From Deltaproteobacteria bacterium (GTDB taxonomy: Bacteria; Myxococcota_A; Bradymonadia; REDH01), in NCBI GenBank assembly GCA_007693585.1, contig REDH01000095.1, positions 1-53,381 on the forward strand: a stretch of 53,381 nucleotides of DNA, in the 5' to 3' direction. The notes beneath the pieces were generated by a model. The model was not told the DNA's origin. It searched no databases and was given only the letters and a program-made list of their open reading frames with translations. Shown in pieces: positions 25,004 to 34,075 of this stretch. The position numbers and the translations under genes are program-made. Each line of letters begins with the position of its first letter. The stretch's first letter is position 1.

Positions 25004-27700
25004 TCACCCCCCCGACGCCGGCTTCTTCGCCGCTGTCTTGCGGGCCGTGGTCTTCTTCGCCGCCGTCTTGCGGGTCGTGGTCTTCTTCGCCGCCGTCTTG
25101 CGGGTCGTGGTCTTCTTCGCCGCGGCCTTCTTCGGAGCGGCCTTGCGTCCGCCGCCCTTCTTCGCCGCCTTCTCGGCGATGAGCGTCAGCGCGGCCTCCA
25201 GCGTCACGTCATCGGGGGACGTGCCCTTCGGCAGGGTGGCGTTGATCTTGCCGTGCTTCACGTAGGGGCCGTAGCGGCCGTCGTGTACCTCGACCGGTCC
25301 CCCGTCCGGGTGGTCGCCCAGGGTGCGGAGCGGGGCACTGCCGCGGCGACCGCCGCGGGCCTTCTTCTCCGCGATGAGCTCGATCGCCCGGTCGAGGCCC
25401 ACCGTGAGCACGTCGTCCGTGGGCTTGAGCGAGGCGTAGAGGGTGCCGTGCTTCACGTACGGTCCGAACCGGCCCAGCCCGGCCTGCACGACCTTGCCGT
25501 CCTCGGGGTGATCGCCGAGCCGGCGGGGCAGGCTGAGGAGGTCGAGGGCCTTTTCGAGCGTCACGTCGGCCGCATCGAGTCCCTTGGGGAGCGAGCTGCG
25601 CCTTGGCTTCTCGTCCCCGTCGGCCTCGCCGAGCTGCACGTAGGGCCCGAAGCGGCCGGTGAGCACGAAGACCGGAAGCCCGCTCTCCGGATCGGTTCCG
25701 ATCGGTGTCTCTCCGCGCGCGGCCTCCTCCACGAGCTTCTCGAGCATCGCGGCGTCCACGTCGGCGGGGGGCACGTCCTCGGGCAGGCTCACGGTCTGCA
25801 CCTCGTCGGCTTCGGGCGAGCGGTACTCCACGTAGGGTCCGTAACGCCCCACGCGGATCACGTGGGGGGCGGTGCGGGGGGAGGCCACCGTGCAGATCGC
25901 CTTGGGGTCGACGTCGTCGCCCCGCCGCACGCTGTCGAGGAGCGACTCCTCGTAGAACTGCTGCAGGTACGCGAGGGAGTCCTCGCTCGTGGCGATGGTG
26001 TCGAGCCGGTCCTCCATCGCCGCGGTGAAGTCGGTGCTGACCACGTCGCCCAGGATCTCCTCGAGGACCTGGGTCACGGCGATGGCGATGAAGGTCGGGA
26101 CGAGCTGGCGTCCGCTCGCGAACACGTATCCGCGGTTCTGGATGGTGTCGATGATCGAGGCGTAGGTGGACGGGCGTCCGATGCCCTCCTTCTCGAGCGC
26201 CTTCACGAGGGTGGCCTCGGTGAACCGGGCCGGGGGCCGGGTCTCGTGGCTCTCCGCGGCGATCTCCTTCGCGTCGAGGGCGTCGGCCTCCCGCAGCGAG
26301 GGGAGGAGCTGGCTCTGGTCGTCGAGGGCGGCCTCGGGATCGTCGGAGCCCTCCACGTAGGCGCGGAAGAAGCCGGGGAACCGGACCTCCTTGCCGCTCG
26401 CCCGGAACGTGACCGGCGTGTCGCCGGCCCGCGCCTCGAGGGTGACGTTCGTGAACGCCAGGCGGGCGTCGGCCATCTGGGTGGCGACCGTGCGCTTCCA
26501 GACGAGATCGTACAGGCGCGCCTCGGGACCGGACAGGCCGAGCTCCGCGCCGGTGGGCATGCGGGTTCCCGCGGGCCGGATCGCCTCGTGCGCCTCCTGC
26601 GCGCCCTTGCTGCTCGTGGTGTAGCGTCGCGGCTTCGGCGAAAGGTACTCACCGCCGTACTTTCGGTCCACGAGACCGCGGGCCGCCGTGACCGCCTCGT
26701 CCGACAGGTGGACCGAGTCCGTTCGCATGTAGGTGATGTAGCCGTTCTCGTAGAGCCGCTGCGCGACCTGCATCGTCATCTTCGCCCCGAAGCCGAGCTT
26801 GCGGTTGGCCTCCTGCTGGAGCGTCGACGTGGTGAACGGCGGGTACGGCGAGCGCTTCGCGTCCCGGGTCTCGACCTCCGCCACCCGGAAGGGCGCGCCC
26901 TCCAGCCCCGCCGCGAGGGTGCGCGCCCGATCGCCGTCGAGCAGGAGCACGTCCCGCCCCTCGATGAGCTGCCCGGTGCGCTCGTCGAAGTCGCGGCTCG
27001 TGGCCACCCGCTTTCCGTCCACGGTGTGCAGCCCGGCGTCGAAGCGCTGGCGGTCCTTCTCGAGGGACGCCTTGAGGTCCCACCAGCTCCCGGACACGAA
27101 CGCCATGCGCTCGCGCTCCCGCAGGACGAGCAGGCGCACGGCCACGCTCTGCACGCGGCCCGCCGAGAGCCGCGGCCGCACCTTCTTCCAGAGCACCGGA
27201 GACACCGTGTACCCCACGAGGCGGTCGAGCACCCGACGGGTCTCCTGCGCGTTCACCAGGGATGCGTCGATGTCCCGCGGGGAGGCCAGCGCCCGCTCGA
27301 TCGCCTCGGGGGTGATCTCGTGGAACACCATCCGGCGCGTCGGCACCTTCGGCTTGAGTACCTCGATCAGGTGCCAGCCGATCGACTCTCCCTCGCGGTC
27401 CTCGTCGGTCGCGACGTACAGCTCGTCGGCGTCCTTGAGGGCCTTGCGCAGCTCCGCCACCACCTTCTTCTTGTCGGGGGGGATCACGTAGACCGGCGAG
27501 AACCCGTCCTCCACGTTCACGCCGAGCCGCGCCCAGGAGCGGCCGCGCACGGCGTCGGGGATCTGATCGGCGTTGGCCGGCAGGTCGCGCACATGGCCCA
27601 TGGAGGCCTCGACGCGGTACTCCTTGCCGAGAAACTTGCGGATGGTGCGCGCCTTGGTGGGCGACTCGACGATCACCAGCTTGGTGGGGGTCTGGGCCAT
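25004..27700 (-). CDS. topA: DNA topoisomerase I
   Basis: An 898-residue type IA topoisomerase that relaxes negative supercoils. The N-terminal Toprim domain is seen in [13 protein letters not shown] and [14 protein letters not shown]. The active-site Tyr324 lies in YITYMRTDS (E. coli Tyr319), and HEAIRP and RPSTYASII follow. Instead of Cys4 zinc fingers the C-terminus has four topoisomerase C-terminal repeats (GRYGPYV, GRFGPYV and so on). It then ends in a basic Lys/Ala/Thr tail of about 55 residues made of 10-residue repeats, which resembles histone H1-like DNA-binding tails. The ATG at 27700 begins [17 protein letters not shown]. Identification is secure. Confidence 0.97.
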   Translation of the reverse strand: MAQTPTKLVIVESPTKARTIRKFLGKEYRVEASMGHVRDLPANADQIPDAVRGRSWARLGVNVEDGFSPVYVIPPDKKKVVAELRKALKDADELYVATDEDREGESIGWHLIEVLKPKVPTRRMVFHEITPEAIERALASPRDIDASLVNAQETRRVLDRLVGYTVSPVLWKKVRPRLSAGRVQSVAVRLLVLRERERMAFVSGSWWDLKASLEKDRQRFDAGLHTVDGKRVATSRDFDERTGQLIEGRDVLLLDGDRARTLAAGLEGAPFRVAEVETRDAKRSPYPPFTTSTLQQEANRKLGFGAKMTMQVAQRLYENGYITYMRTDSVHLSDEAVTAARGLVDRKYGGEYLSPKPRRYTTSSKGAQEAHEAIRPAGTRMPTGAELGLSGPEARLYDLVWKRTVATQMADARLAFTNVTLEARAGDTPVTFRASGKEVRFPGFFRAYVEGSDDPEAALDDQSQLLPSLREADALDAKEIAAESHETRPPARFTEATLVKALEKEGIGRPSTYASIIDTIQNRGYVFASGRQLVPTFIAIAVTQVLEEILGDVVSTDFTAAMEDRLDTIATSEDSLAYLQQFYEESLLDSVRRGDDVDPKAICTVASPRTAPHVIRVGRYGPYVEYRSPEADEVQTVSLPEDVPPADVDAAMLEKLVEEAARGETPIGTDPESGLPVFVLTGRFGPYVQLGEADGDEKPRRSSLPKGLDAADVTLEKALDLLSLPRRLGDHPEDGKVVQAGLGRFGPYVKHGTLYASLKPTDDVLTVGLDRAIELIAEKKARGGRRGSAPLRTLGDHPDGGPVEVHDGRYGPYVKHGKINATLPKGTSPDDVTLEAALTLIAEKAAKKGGGRKAAPKKAAAKKTTTRKTAAKKTTTRKTAAKKTTARKTAAKKPASGG
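25020..25109. repeat. 30-bp tandem repeat coding for the topA basic tail
   Basis: Three 30-bp units (25020-25049, 25050-25079, 25080-25109). The last two are identical and the first differs at a few bases. Each encodes ten residues of the type [10 protein letters not shown]. Copy-number change would lengthen or shorten the DNA-binding tail in frame. Confidence 0.85.
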
Positions 27701-27826
27701 GGGACTGGACTGCCTGCGAAGGAGAAACGCGGGGGGAGGGCACGGGCCGGGGGAGGCGCCGCATCTCCCGGGGTCACGCGAGCCCCGGAAGGATGCCGCC
27801 GGGCCCCGGTGGGGTGCGGTCGGCGT

Positions 27827-27854
27827 TCCATAGTCGGTGCGGGGGGCATTGCAA
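27827..27854 (-). promoter_or_regulatory. Possible promoter of topA
   Basis: On the minus strand: TTGCAA, 16 bases, TATGGA, about 125 bases before the topA ATG. The spacing is slightly short and the -10 lacks its final T, so this is tentative. Confidence 0.35.
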
Positions 27855-27899
27855 GGGCGGTCCTTGCGCGCGCGCTCGCGCGCAGCGTACGCTGCGCCC

Positions 27900-28334
27900 G
27901 TGGATGTCCTCCCCGCATACGACCCCGTCCTCCTCCCGGTCCCGGCCCTCGTCGCCGGTGCCGTGGCCGCGTGCGTCCTCCTCGTCGTCGCCTACCGCCT
28001 GGGCGCCTGGGTGGGACACCGGCGACGCCTCCGCCTCGCGAGAGAAGGCAGCCGCCGCGCCCTCGCCGGACAGGTGGCCGAGCAGTGGGCGCCCTTCGCC
28101 GACGGCTTTCCCGGCCACCCCTCCGACGCCCGGTTCCTCGGCGCCCCCGTCGACTACGTGGTCTTCGACGGCCTGTCCGAAGGCGCGCTCCGCGAGATCG
28201 TCCTCGTGGAGGTCAAGAGCGGCCGAAGCAGCCTGAGCCGAGGCGAACGGCAGGTGCGCGACGCCGTGCACGAAGGACGCGTGCGCTTCGTCGAGCTCCG
28301 CGTGGACGCGCCCCGCCGCAGCCGGGAGGGCTGA
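27900..28334 (+). CDS. Membrane-anchored Holliday-junction-resolvase-related nuclease
   Basis: A 144-residue protein. The GTG at 27900 is the natural start: a hydrophobic segment (about residues 12-32) follows at once, then a basic stretch. The C-terminal part contains DYVVFDGL and [14 protein letters not shown], the D...ExK pattern of the archaeal Hjc-related endonuclease family (PF10107). The N-terminal membrane anchor is typical of this family. The true substrate is not known, and a role in recombination is only suggested by fold. Its stop is two bases before the cardiolipin synthase ATG, so the two are cotranscribed. Confidence 0.72.
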   Translation: MDVLPAYDPVLLPVPALVAGAVAACVLLVVAYRLGAWVGHRRRLRLAREGSRRALAGQVAEQWAPFADGFPGHPSDARFLGAPVDYVVFDGLSEGALREIVLVEVKSGRSSLSRGERQVRDAVHEGRVRFVELRVDAPRRSREG

Positions 28335-28336
28335 CC

Positions 28337-29749
28337 ATGCCCATGGGATACGTCCTGCCGCACCTCCTGGCGATGCTCGGCTTCGCCCTCGCGCTCTTCC
28401 TCGTGGCCCGCATGGTGCGCGAAGACCGCCACCCCGGCAGCAAGATGGCCTGGATCGCCGTCATGCTGCTCGTCCCCTACCTCGGCGTGCCCCTCTATCT
28501 GATGTTCGGCGGCCGGAAGATCCGCCGCATGGCCAGCCGAAAGACCGGGCTTCCCCCCGCGCGCACCGAGCCCTGCCCCCGCGAGGGGCGCCGCCCCACT
28601 CCCGTGGAGCGCATCCTCGTGAGCGGTGGCGGCGCCCCCGCGCGCAGCGGACACCAGGTGCGGCTCGTGGGCAGCGGCACCGAGGCCTGGGAGGCCCTCC
28701 TCGACCAGATCGACCGCGCCGAGCACTCCATCCTCGTCACCACCTTCATCCTCGGTCGCGACCCCATCGGCCGCGCCTTCGTCGACCGCCTCGCCGCGCG
28801 CGCCCGCGAAGGCGTCCAGGTCAACCTGCTCCTCGACGCCCTCGGCTGCTTCCGCACCAGCCGCCGCTTCGTCCAGCCCCTGCGCGACGCCGGGGGCCAC
28901 GTGGGCCGCTTCATGCCCGTGCTCCCCTTCCACCCCCGCGGCAATGCCACCCTCCGCAATCACCGGAAACTCATGATCTTCGACGGCCGCCGCGCCTTCA
29001 CCGGCGGCATGAACATCGGCTGCGAGTACCTCGGCCCCCCCACGCAGGATCTGTGGGCCGACGCAGGAATCCTCTTCGAAGGCCCCGCCGTCCTCGACTG
29101 CTACGAGGTCTTTGCCTCCGACTGGTACTTCACCACCGGCGAGATCCTCCCCGAGCTGCCCCCCGGCGGCTGCCGCCTCGACGCCCTGCGCGTCGAGAAG
29201 CAGGGCGGCGGCGCCCGCCTCCAGGCCGTCGCCAGCGGCCCCGACGTCCCCGGCGACCCCCTCTACGAGGCCATGCTCGCCGCCATCGTCAACGCCACCA
29301 ACCGCATCTGGCTCGTCACCCCCTACTTCATCCCCGACGAGCCCCTGTTGCGCCTCCTCGAGCTGAAGGCACGCATGGGCACCGACGTGCGCCTGCTCGT
29401 CCCGGCCCGCAGCAACCACCTCATCGCCGACCTCGCCCGCGGCAATGCCCTCCGCCGCCTCGTCGCCTCGCAGGTCGGCGTCTTCGCCTACGGCCCCCGC
29501 ATGCTCCACACCAAGCTCGTCGTCGTCGACGACAACCTCGCGATCGCCGGCTCCGGCAACCTCGACATCCGCAGCTTCCACCTCAACTACGAACTCAGCA
29601 TCTTCCTGTCCTCCGCCGCCGAGGTCGAGCTCGTCGCCCGGCACATCGAGGACCTGCTCCACGACTGCACGGAGATCCGGAGCTGGCGGGTGGGCCGCGT
29701 GCGCGGGTGGGCAGAGGACCTCGCGGGCCTGCTGAGCCCGCTGCTCTGA
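28337..29749 (+). CDS. cls: Cardiolipin synthase (phospholipase D family)
   Basis: A 470-residue membrane enzyme that joins phosphatidyl groups to make cardiolipin. Two N-terminal membrane segments (about 5-25 and 37-57, ending PLYLMFGG) form the usual PLDc_N anchor. The two catalytic HKD motifs are clear: NHRKLMIFDGRRAFTGGMN and MLHTKLVVVDDNLAIAGSGNLD, each followed by the Gly-Gly/Gly-Ser pattern. The length matches ClsA-type enzymes (about 480). The start ATG lies two bases after the nuclease stop codon. Downstream is a repeat-rich gap before the convergent lipase gene. Confidence 0.95.
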   Translation: MPMGYVLPHLLAMLGFALALFLVARMVREDRHPGSKMAWIAVMLLVPYLGVPLYLMFGGRKIRRMASRKTGLPPARTEPCPREGRRPTPVERILVSGGGAPARSGHQVRLVGSGTEAWEALLDQIDRAEHSILVTTFILGRDPIGRAFVDRLAARAREGVQVNLLLDALGCFRTSRRFVQPLRDAGGHVGRFMPVLPFHPRGNATLRNHRKLMIFDGRRAFTGGMNIGCEYLGPPTQDLWADAGILFEGPAVLDCYEVFASDWYFTTGEILPELPPGGCRLDALRVEKQGGGARLQAVASGPDVPGDPLYEAMLAAIVNATNRIWLVTPYFIPDEPLLRLLELKARMGTDVRLLVPARSNHLIADLARGNALRRLVASQVGVFAYGPRMLHTKLVVVDDNLAIAGSGNLDIRSFHLNYELSIFLSSAAEVELVARHIEDLLHDCTEIRSWRVGRVRGWAEDLAGLLSPLL

Positions 29750-29780
29750 GACCCCCGTCGCCGCACCCTCCATCTCCCTC

Positions 29781-29865
29781 CATCTCCCCCGCACGGACGG
29801 ACGGCCGGGCCGGTCTGCAGGGCGGGCGCAGGGTCGGTGTCTGCCCATCTCCCCCGCACGGACGG
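29781..29865. repeat. 20-bp direct repeat pair
   Basis: CATCTCCCCCGCACGGACGG occurs at 29781-29800 and again at 29846-29865, with a partial CATCTCCCTC copy just before the first. Confidence 0.8.
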
Positions 29866-29886
29866 CCCGTGCCAGCGGCACCCGGC

Positions 29887-29960
29887 CACGCGCCCCGTGT
29901 CAACCGTCCCCGACAGCCGCCCCCGGTCACGCGCTCCGTCTCAACCGTCCCCGACAGCCG
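29887..29960. repeat. 33-bp direct repeat pair
   Basis: A 33-base unit at 29887-29919 recurs at 29928-29960 with two mismatches. Its core is GTCAACCGTCCCCGACAGCC-like (TCAACCGTCCCCGACAGCCG). Shorter CGTCCCCG fragments follow. Confidence 0.8.
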
Positions 29961-30078
29961 TCGCCGACCAGCCGTCCCCGGTCAGCCGCTCCCGGCCGAA
30001 CCCCTCCGGCGGAACGCCTCCGGTCCGTCACCCTCGGCCCGTTCGCCCCTGCGCCGCTCACGTGCGCGTGCGCCATCG

Positions 30079-31557
30079 TCAGAAGCCTGCAGCCTTCAGC
30101 CGGCGAGCCTCGGACAGGTAGAACGCCCGGTGCACGAAGGGGGCGTTCGGGTTGTCGCGCTTGAACAGGTGCCCCACCTCGCCGAAGTGGTCTGCGTGGA
30201 GCTGGCCCAGGTGGTCGCCCCAGGGCATGGAGTCGGTGGGCACGATTCCGTCGTTGTCGCCCATCTGGTTGGTGAGGGCGAGGTGCGAGGCGATGAGCAG
30301 CGCGTCCACCACGGCGTTGTTCGTCTCGTCCCGGCAGCGGGTCTGGCTCAGCCGGCATGCCCGCGCCGACCACGAGAAGTAGGCGACGTCCGGGTGGTCC
30401 GGGTGCTCGGGGTTGAACTCGTCCTCCATGTACTCGACGCTGAAGTCCTGGACGCTCACGAAGTCCGCGAGGGTCAGGCCGATGCCCCGGTGAGGCGTGG
30501 CGACGGTGGTGAGCGAGGCCACGCGGTCGTGCCAGCCCATTGCGCTGACGAGCACGCGACCATCGAGCCCGCCCTGGCTGTGGGCGATGAGGTTGACGCG
30601 CTCGGCGCCCGACTCCTCGAGGATCGCCTCGAGCTGGGGGGCGAGCTCTCCGGCCCGCCGCTGGCTGGTGGCGATCGCGGTGCTCACGGGGGTGAACGCG
30701 ACGAACCCCGCGCGCTCCAGGGTGGGCACGACGTCCCAGAAGTAGTCGACGACCCCGAAGTAGCTGTCGACCCCGGCGTAGCCGTGCATGAGCACGATGG
30801 GGTAGCGGGTGGCCTCGAGGGTGCATCCGGACTCGCAGGTGACGCGGAGGGCGTAGCGCTGCGCGCCGTCGAGGTCGTCTCGCTCGACGAGGAGGGTGTG
30901 CTGTCCGGCGAGCTCGGCGGTGAAGGTGAGGTGGGCGCGCCCGTCGTCGCCGGCGAAGGCGGAGCTGGCGAGCGGGGGTGGTGAGGCGCCGCCGGCGGAG
31001 GCGCTGCGCCATCGCGGTCCGTGCACGAAGAGCCGCGCGTCCTCGGGCAGGTCCTCGGCGTCGATGCGCCAGCGTGCGGTGGCGGGCACGACGAGCCGGT
31101 GTCCCGTGGGCGCGCAACGTTCCAGCGTGAACTCCGCCCATCCGCCGGGCTCGATGTCCTCGCGGAACACCTCGGGCACGCGACCGGCCGGGCACGGGCC
31201 GTCCGAGGTTTCGACGGTCGACGTCGTGGGCTCGACCGTGGGCTCTCCGCTGCTGCTCCCGCCGTTCCCGGTGGTGGTCTCGGCCCCTGCGCCCGGGGAC
31301 GTGTCGGGGCCGCTGGTCACGGTCGGGTCGGGGGGCAGGGGATCGTCCGCGGTCGTCGCGGTGGATGGGGCGGCGTCGGTGGATTCCGCCGTGGTGCCGC
31401 TGGTCGACGCGGGGTCGGCGGAGATGGCGGCGTCGTCGCCTCCGCATGCGGCGGCGAGGGCGATGGCGAGTGCGCCGAGCAGGGTGGCGACGTGGTGCGG
31501 GTGGAGTCCTGGTCGCCGTGCGTGCGGTCGGCCGGGCTTGCGGAGGTCAGTGGTCAT
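30079..31557 (-). CDS. Lipoprotein lipase/esterase (alpha/beta hydrolase)
   Basis: A 492-residue exported lipoprotein; lipobox LAAAC, Cys38. A Ser/Thr/Pro-rich linker (about 40-120) is followed by a beta domain (about 120-245) resembling PPC-type modules. Then comes an alpha/beta hydrolase: YPIVLMHGYAG (oxyanion loop), AHSQGGLDGR with nucleophile Ser327, and a likely Asp/His pair in GDNDGIVPTD and HADHFGEVGH. This is the triacylglycerol lipase/PGAP1-like pattern. It probably cleaves lipids or esters at the outer membrane. Its ATG overlaps the stop of the epimerase gene by four bases. The substrate is not defined by sequence. Confidence 0.85.
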   Translation of the reverse strand: MTTDLRKPGRPHARRPGLHPHHVATLLGALAIALAAACGGDDAAISADPASTSGTTAESTDAAPSTATTADDPLPPDPTVTSGPDTSPGAGAETTTGNGGSSSGEPTVEPTTSTVETSDGPCPAGRVPEVFREDIEPGGWAEFTLERCAPTGHRLVVPATARWRIDAEDLPEDARLFVHGPRWRSASAGGASPPPLASSAFAGDDGRAHLTFTAELAGQHTLLVERDDLDGAQRYALRVTCESGCTLEATRYPIVLMHGYAGVDSYFGVVDYFWDVVPTLERAGFVAFTPVSTAIATSQRRAGELAPQLEAILEESGAERVNLIAHSQGGLDGRVLVSAMGWHDRVASLTTVATPHRGIGLTLADFVSVQDFSVEYMEDEFNPEHPDHPDVAYFSWSARACRLSQTRCRDETNNAVVDALLIASHLALTNQMGDNDGIVPTDSMPWGDHLGQLHADHFGEVGHLFKRDNPNAPFVHRAFYLSEARRLKAAGF

Positions 31558-32561
31558 GGTTGCGGGCGTCTGGGAAGGAGGGGGGCGTCGAGGGCGTCGG
31601 GGTGGTCGCGCAGCCAGTCGGCGATGCGGTCGAAGCCGTCGTCGAGTTCGACGCGAACGCGCAGGCCGAGGTCGCGTCGGGCGCGTTCGGTGCTGTAGGA
31701 ATGGGGGCGCAGGAGGAAGCGGACGGCGGCGGGGCTGGCCGGGGGGACGCGGTCGAGGGTTCGGCAGACGGCGCCGAGGCCGGCGAAGGCGGTGGAGAGG
31801 ACGGAGCCGGGGAGTGCGGGGACGCGTCGTCCGACGAGGCGGCCGAGTCGGGTGAAGTAGTCGTGGCAGGGGATGGCGTGTCCGTCGGTGACGTTGAAGG
31901 TTTCGCCGTGGGGGCCGCGTTCGAGGGCGAGGAGGATGGCGTCGACGAGGTGGTCGATCCAGAGGAGGTTGAGGACGCCGCGGCCGCCGCCGGGGATGAT
32001 GAAGAGGCGGTGCCGCATGAGCTGGAGCGGTCGGACGACCCAGGGGGGGGAGCCGGGTCCCCAGACGTCGCCGGGGCGGAGGATGGTGAGGGGGAGAGCG
32101 CCGGCGGCGTGGAGGGCGCGCAGGAGGAGCTCGGCTTCGATCTTGGTGCGGCAGTAGGGGTTGTCGTGTCCGGCGAGGGGGCCGTCTTCGGCGACGTTCG
32201 GGGGGTAGAGGAAGCCGTAGACCATCACGCTGGAGAGGTGGACGAGGTGCTCGACCTCGGCCTCGACGGCGGCGTGGGCGATGGTTCGGGTGCCGTGGAC
32301 GTTGATGTGCTGGAAGAGTTCGGCGTCGCCGTCCTCGCCGACGACGGCGGCGGTGTGGACGACGTGGGTGGCGCCGCGGCACAGGGTGTGTGCGGCGTGG
32401 GCGTCGGTGATGGAGCCGCGGAGGTGTTCGCCTGGGGTGTTCGGGGGCGGGGCGCGGAGGTCGAGCCCGCGGATGGCCCAGCCGCGTCGGTGCGCCTCGT
32501 GGCAGAGGGCGCGCCCGATGAAGCCGGCGCTGCCGGTGATGGCGAGGAGCGGGCGGGACAT
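31554..32561 (-). CDS. NAD-dependent epimerase/dehydratase (extended SDR)
   Basis: A 335-residue extended short-chain dehydrogenase. N-terminal NAD(P) motif LAITGSAGFIGRAL (TGxxGxxG), then THVVHTAA, the catalytic HLSSVMVYG and YCRTK (Tyr-x-x-x-Lys), and PGDVWGPG. This class includes sugar-nucleotide epimerases and 3-beta-hydroxysteroid dehydrogenases. The C-terminal half (PHGETFNVTDGHAIPCHDYF) looks more like the sterol/NAD(P)H steroid dehydrogenase-like branch. It is the first gene of a two-gene operon with the lipoprotein lipase, so a lipid substrate is possible. A good promoter lies 42 bases upstream. Confidence 0.85.
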   Translation of the reverse strand: MSRPLLAITGSAGFIGRALCHEAHRRGWAIRGLDLRAPPPNTPGEHLRGSITDAHAAHTLCRGATHVVHTAAVVGEDGDAELFQHINVHGTRTIAHAAVEAEVEHLVHLSSVMVYGFLYPPNVAEDGPLAGHDNPYCRTKIEAELLLRALHAAGALPLTILRPGDVWGPGSPPWVVRPLQLMRHRLFIIPGGGRGVLNLLWIDHLVDAILLALERGPHGETFNVTDGHAIPCHDYFTRLGRLVGRRVPALPGSVLSTAFAGLGAVCRTLDRVPPASPAAVRFLLRPHSYSTERARRDLGLRVRVELDDGFDRIADWLRDHPDALDAPLLPRRPQP

Positions 32562-32602
32562 GACGACCTGGGAGGCGGTGGGGCCGGGGCCGGGACATCG
32601 GC

Positions 32603-32631
32603 AGGATAGCGCAGGACGGCGGCCAGACCAA
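32603..32631 (-). promoter_or_regulatory. Promoter of the epimerase-lipase operon
   Basis: On the minus strand: TTGGTC, 17 bases, TATCCT (TANNNT). Transcription should begin near 32597, giving a short leader of about 35 bases. Confidence 0.6.
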
Positions 32632-32637
32632 TGGTCT
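32625..32637. promoter_or_regulatory. Palindrome overlapping the -35 box
   Basis: AGACCA, one base, TGGTCT: a perfect 6+6 inverted repeat covering the -35 element, placed as a repressor site would be. Confidence 0.4.
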
Positions 32638-32935
32638 CGGGATGCACGGTCGGGGTGCTCGTCGGGATGCGCGGAGGTGAGTTCGGCGGCGTGAATACGC
32701 GGAAGCCGCCGGCGTCTGCTGCGGGGCGTGTTCGAGGCGCCTGACGCGCGGTGTCGTTCGGGGTCCTGGGTTCGCGAGGTTCCTGCTTGACTCCGCGCGG
32801 TCGGGATGGTGGGCTCGCCGTGCTTGATGATGACGCGTGGACCTGCCCTCGGGTGCCTTCGGCGCAGGGGCGGTCCTGAACAGTGCTTCGTGGCCGGGGT
32901 GTCCGGCACGGGCTTCACCCACAGGGAGGTAGAGG

Positions 32936-33916
32936 ATGAGAATCGCAGGTGCAGTGATGGGAGCGGCCCTCGGGGCCGTGCTGATGGCCGGCTCGGCGTC
33001 CGCGCAGAGCAACTTCGGGGACTTCACGCTCTCGCCCGGGTTCCTTCCGGATCCTGCGGTGGTCACGGGCATTTCCGGGGGCAACGTGGATGCGCGCCAG
33101 CACGGCAACACGCCGCACGGCGGGTGCGTGGGCATGATCGCCTCCACCCCGGACCACGTGATGACCCTCGGGGGCGATTTCAGCTACCTGCGCATTCGCG
33201 CGCTCTCGTCCGGGGACACCACGCTCGCGATCCGCGGTCCGAACGGGTGGTTGTGCAACGATGACGGGCCGGGCGCCGGGCTCGACCCGGTCGTCGAGGG
33301 TGCCCTTCCCGCCGGCCGCTACGAGGTCTTCGTGGGCTCGTTCGGTGGCGGAAACCACCAGTACACGCTCAGCGTCACCGAGATCCGCGGCAACGACGCG
33401 GCCCAGGGGGCCACGACCAACGTGAGCACCACCGGTGCCACCATGGGGCAGCAGGCGGGCCAGACCGCCGGCCAGACCGCGGGCCAGCAGGCGCCGTCGC
33501 ACGACGTCGCGCCCTCCACGGGCGCCAACTTCGAGTCCTTCTCCATCGCGCCCGGCTTCATGCCCGATCCGCGGGAGTTCCGCGGCAACTCCGGTGGCAG
33601 CGTGGACGGCACCACCCACGGCAGCACCAGCCACGGTCCGTGCCGCGGCATGATCTCCGTGAACCCGGATCACATCATGACCCTCGAGAGCGGATTCCCG
33701 TACCTGCGCGTGACCGCCACCTCGGAGGCGGGCGACACGACGATGGTCATCCACGGGCCCGACGGCTACCGCTGCAACGATGACTTCGAGGGGCTCAACC
33801 CCGGCATCGAGGGCGAGTGGCCGGCCGGCCAGTACCGCATCTGGATCGGCAGCTACGGCCGGGGATCCACGTCGAACTACCCCTACGTCCTTCGCGTCAC
33901 CGAGTTCCGCCGCTGA
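32936..33916 (+). CDS. Secreted protein with two tandem homologous domains
   Basis: A 326-residue secreted protein. The ATG at 32936 follows AGGGAGGT, and the signal peptide is cleaved after ASA (about residue 23). Two copies of a domain of about 125 residues follow (about 25-150 and 200-326), joined by a Gln/Thr/Gly-rich linker with AGQTAGQ repeats. Each copy has GxVD...HG...HG.C.GMI, PDHxMTL, YLR, a GPDG/GPNG turn, CNDD and PAGxY...GS. The CNDD and GSY features resemble PPC-type domains of myxobacteria. No enzyme motif is seen. The gene is monocistronic, with a very strong terminator. The function is unknown. Confidence 0.8.
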   Translation: MRIAGAVMGAALGAVLMAGSASAQSNFGDFTLSPGFLPDPAVVTGISGGNVDARQHGNTPHGGCVGMIASTPDHVMTLGGDFSYLRIRALSSGDTTLAIRGPNGWLCNDDGPGAGLDPVVEGALPAGRYEVFVGSFGGGNHQYTLSVTEIRGNDAAQGATTNVSTTGATMGQQAGQTAGQTAGQQAPSHDVAPSTGANFESFSIAPGFMPDPREFRGNSGGSVDGTTHGSTSHGPCRGMISVNPDHIMTLESGFPYLRVTATSEAGDTTMVIHGPDGYRCNDDFEGLNPGIEGEWPAGQYRIWIGSYGRGSTSNYPYVLRVTEFRR

Positions 33917-33951
33917 GGCGATCCGCCAGCGCCACGGCGCTGCGCAGGACA

Positions 33952-33987
33952 CGAGGCCCCGATCGCCCCCCGGCGATCGGGGCCTCG
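33952..33987 (+). terminator. Strong terminator of the two-repeat secreted protein gene
   Basis: A perfect 16-bp stem (33952-33967 with 33972-33987) and a four-base loop, 35 bases after the stop codon and followed by CCGTTGTTG. The best terminator in the window. Confidence 0.85.
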
Positions 33988-34075
33988 CCGTTGTTGCCCG
34001 GTGGCCGCCGCGACACTACGGTGGCCGTGTGACGCCCGCGTCATCTCCGATCCTCTCATCCACCCGCCCGACCCC

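Larger units (their letters stand above)
29750..30078. other. Repeat-rich convergent intergenic region
   Basis: About 330 bases between the ends of the cardiolipin synthase and lipase genes. There is no supportable gene. It contains two families of short direct repeats (listed separately) and is strongly pyrimidine-biased on the plus strand. No clear terminator stem was found. Confidence 0.5.
32562..32935. other. Divergent promoter region
   Basis: About 370 bases between the epimerase (minus) and the secreted two-repeat protein (plus). The minus-strand promoter and its palindrome are listed separately. For the plus strand a TTGACT box occurs near 32787, but no good -10 follows at the right distance. 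There is no gene here. Confidence 0.4.

Noticed and set aside
25020-25109. CRISPR-like spaced repeats
   Set aside because: The 30-bp units are directly adjacent with no spacers and encode the topA tail in frame.
24533-28336. A long N-terminal extension of cardiolipin synthase across infA and topA on the opposite strand
   Set aside because: The true ATG at 28337 starts the membrane anchor. The upstream part is the antisense shadow of topA.
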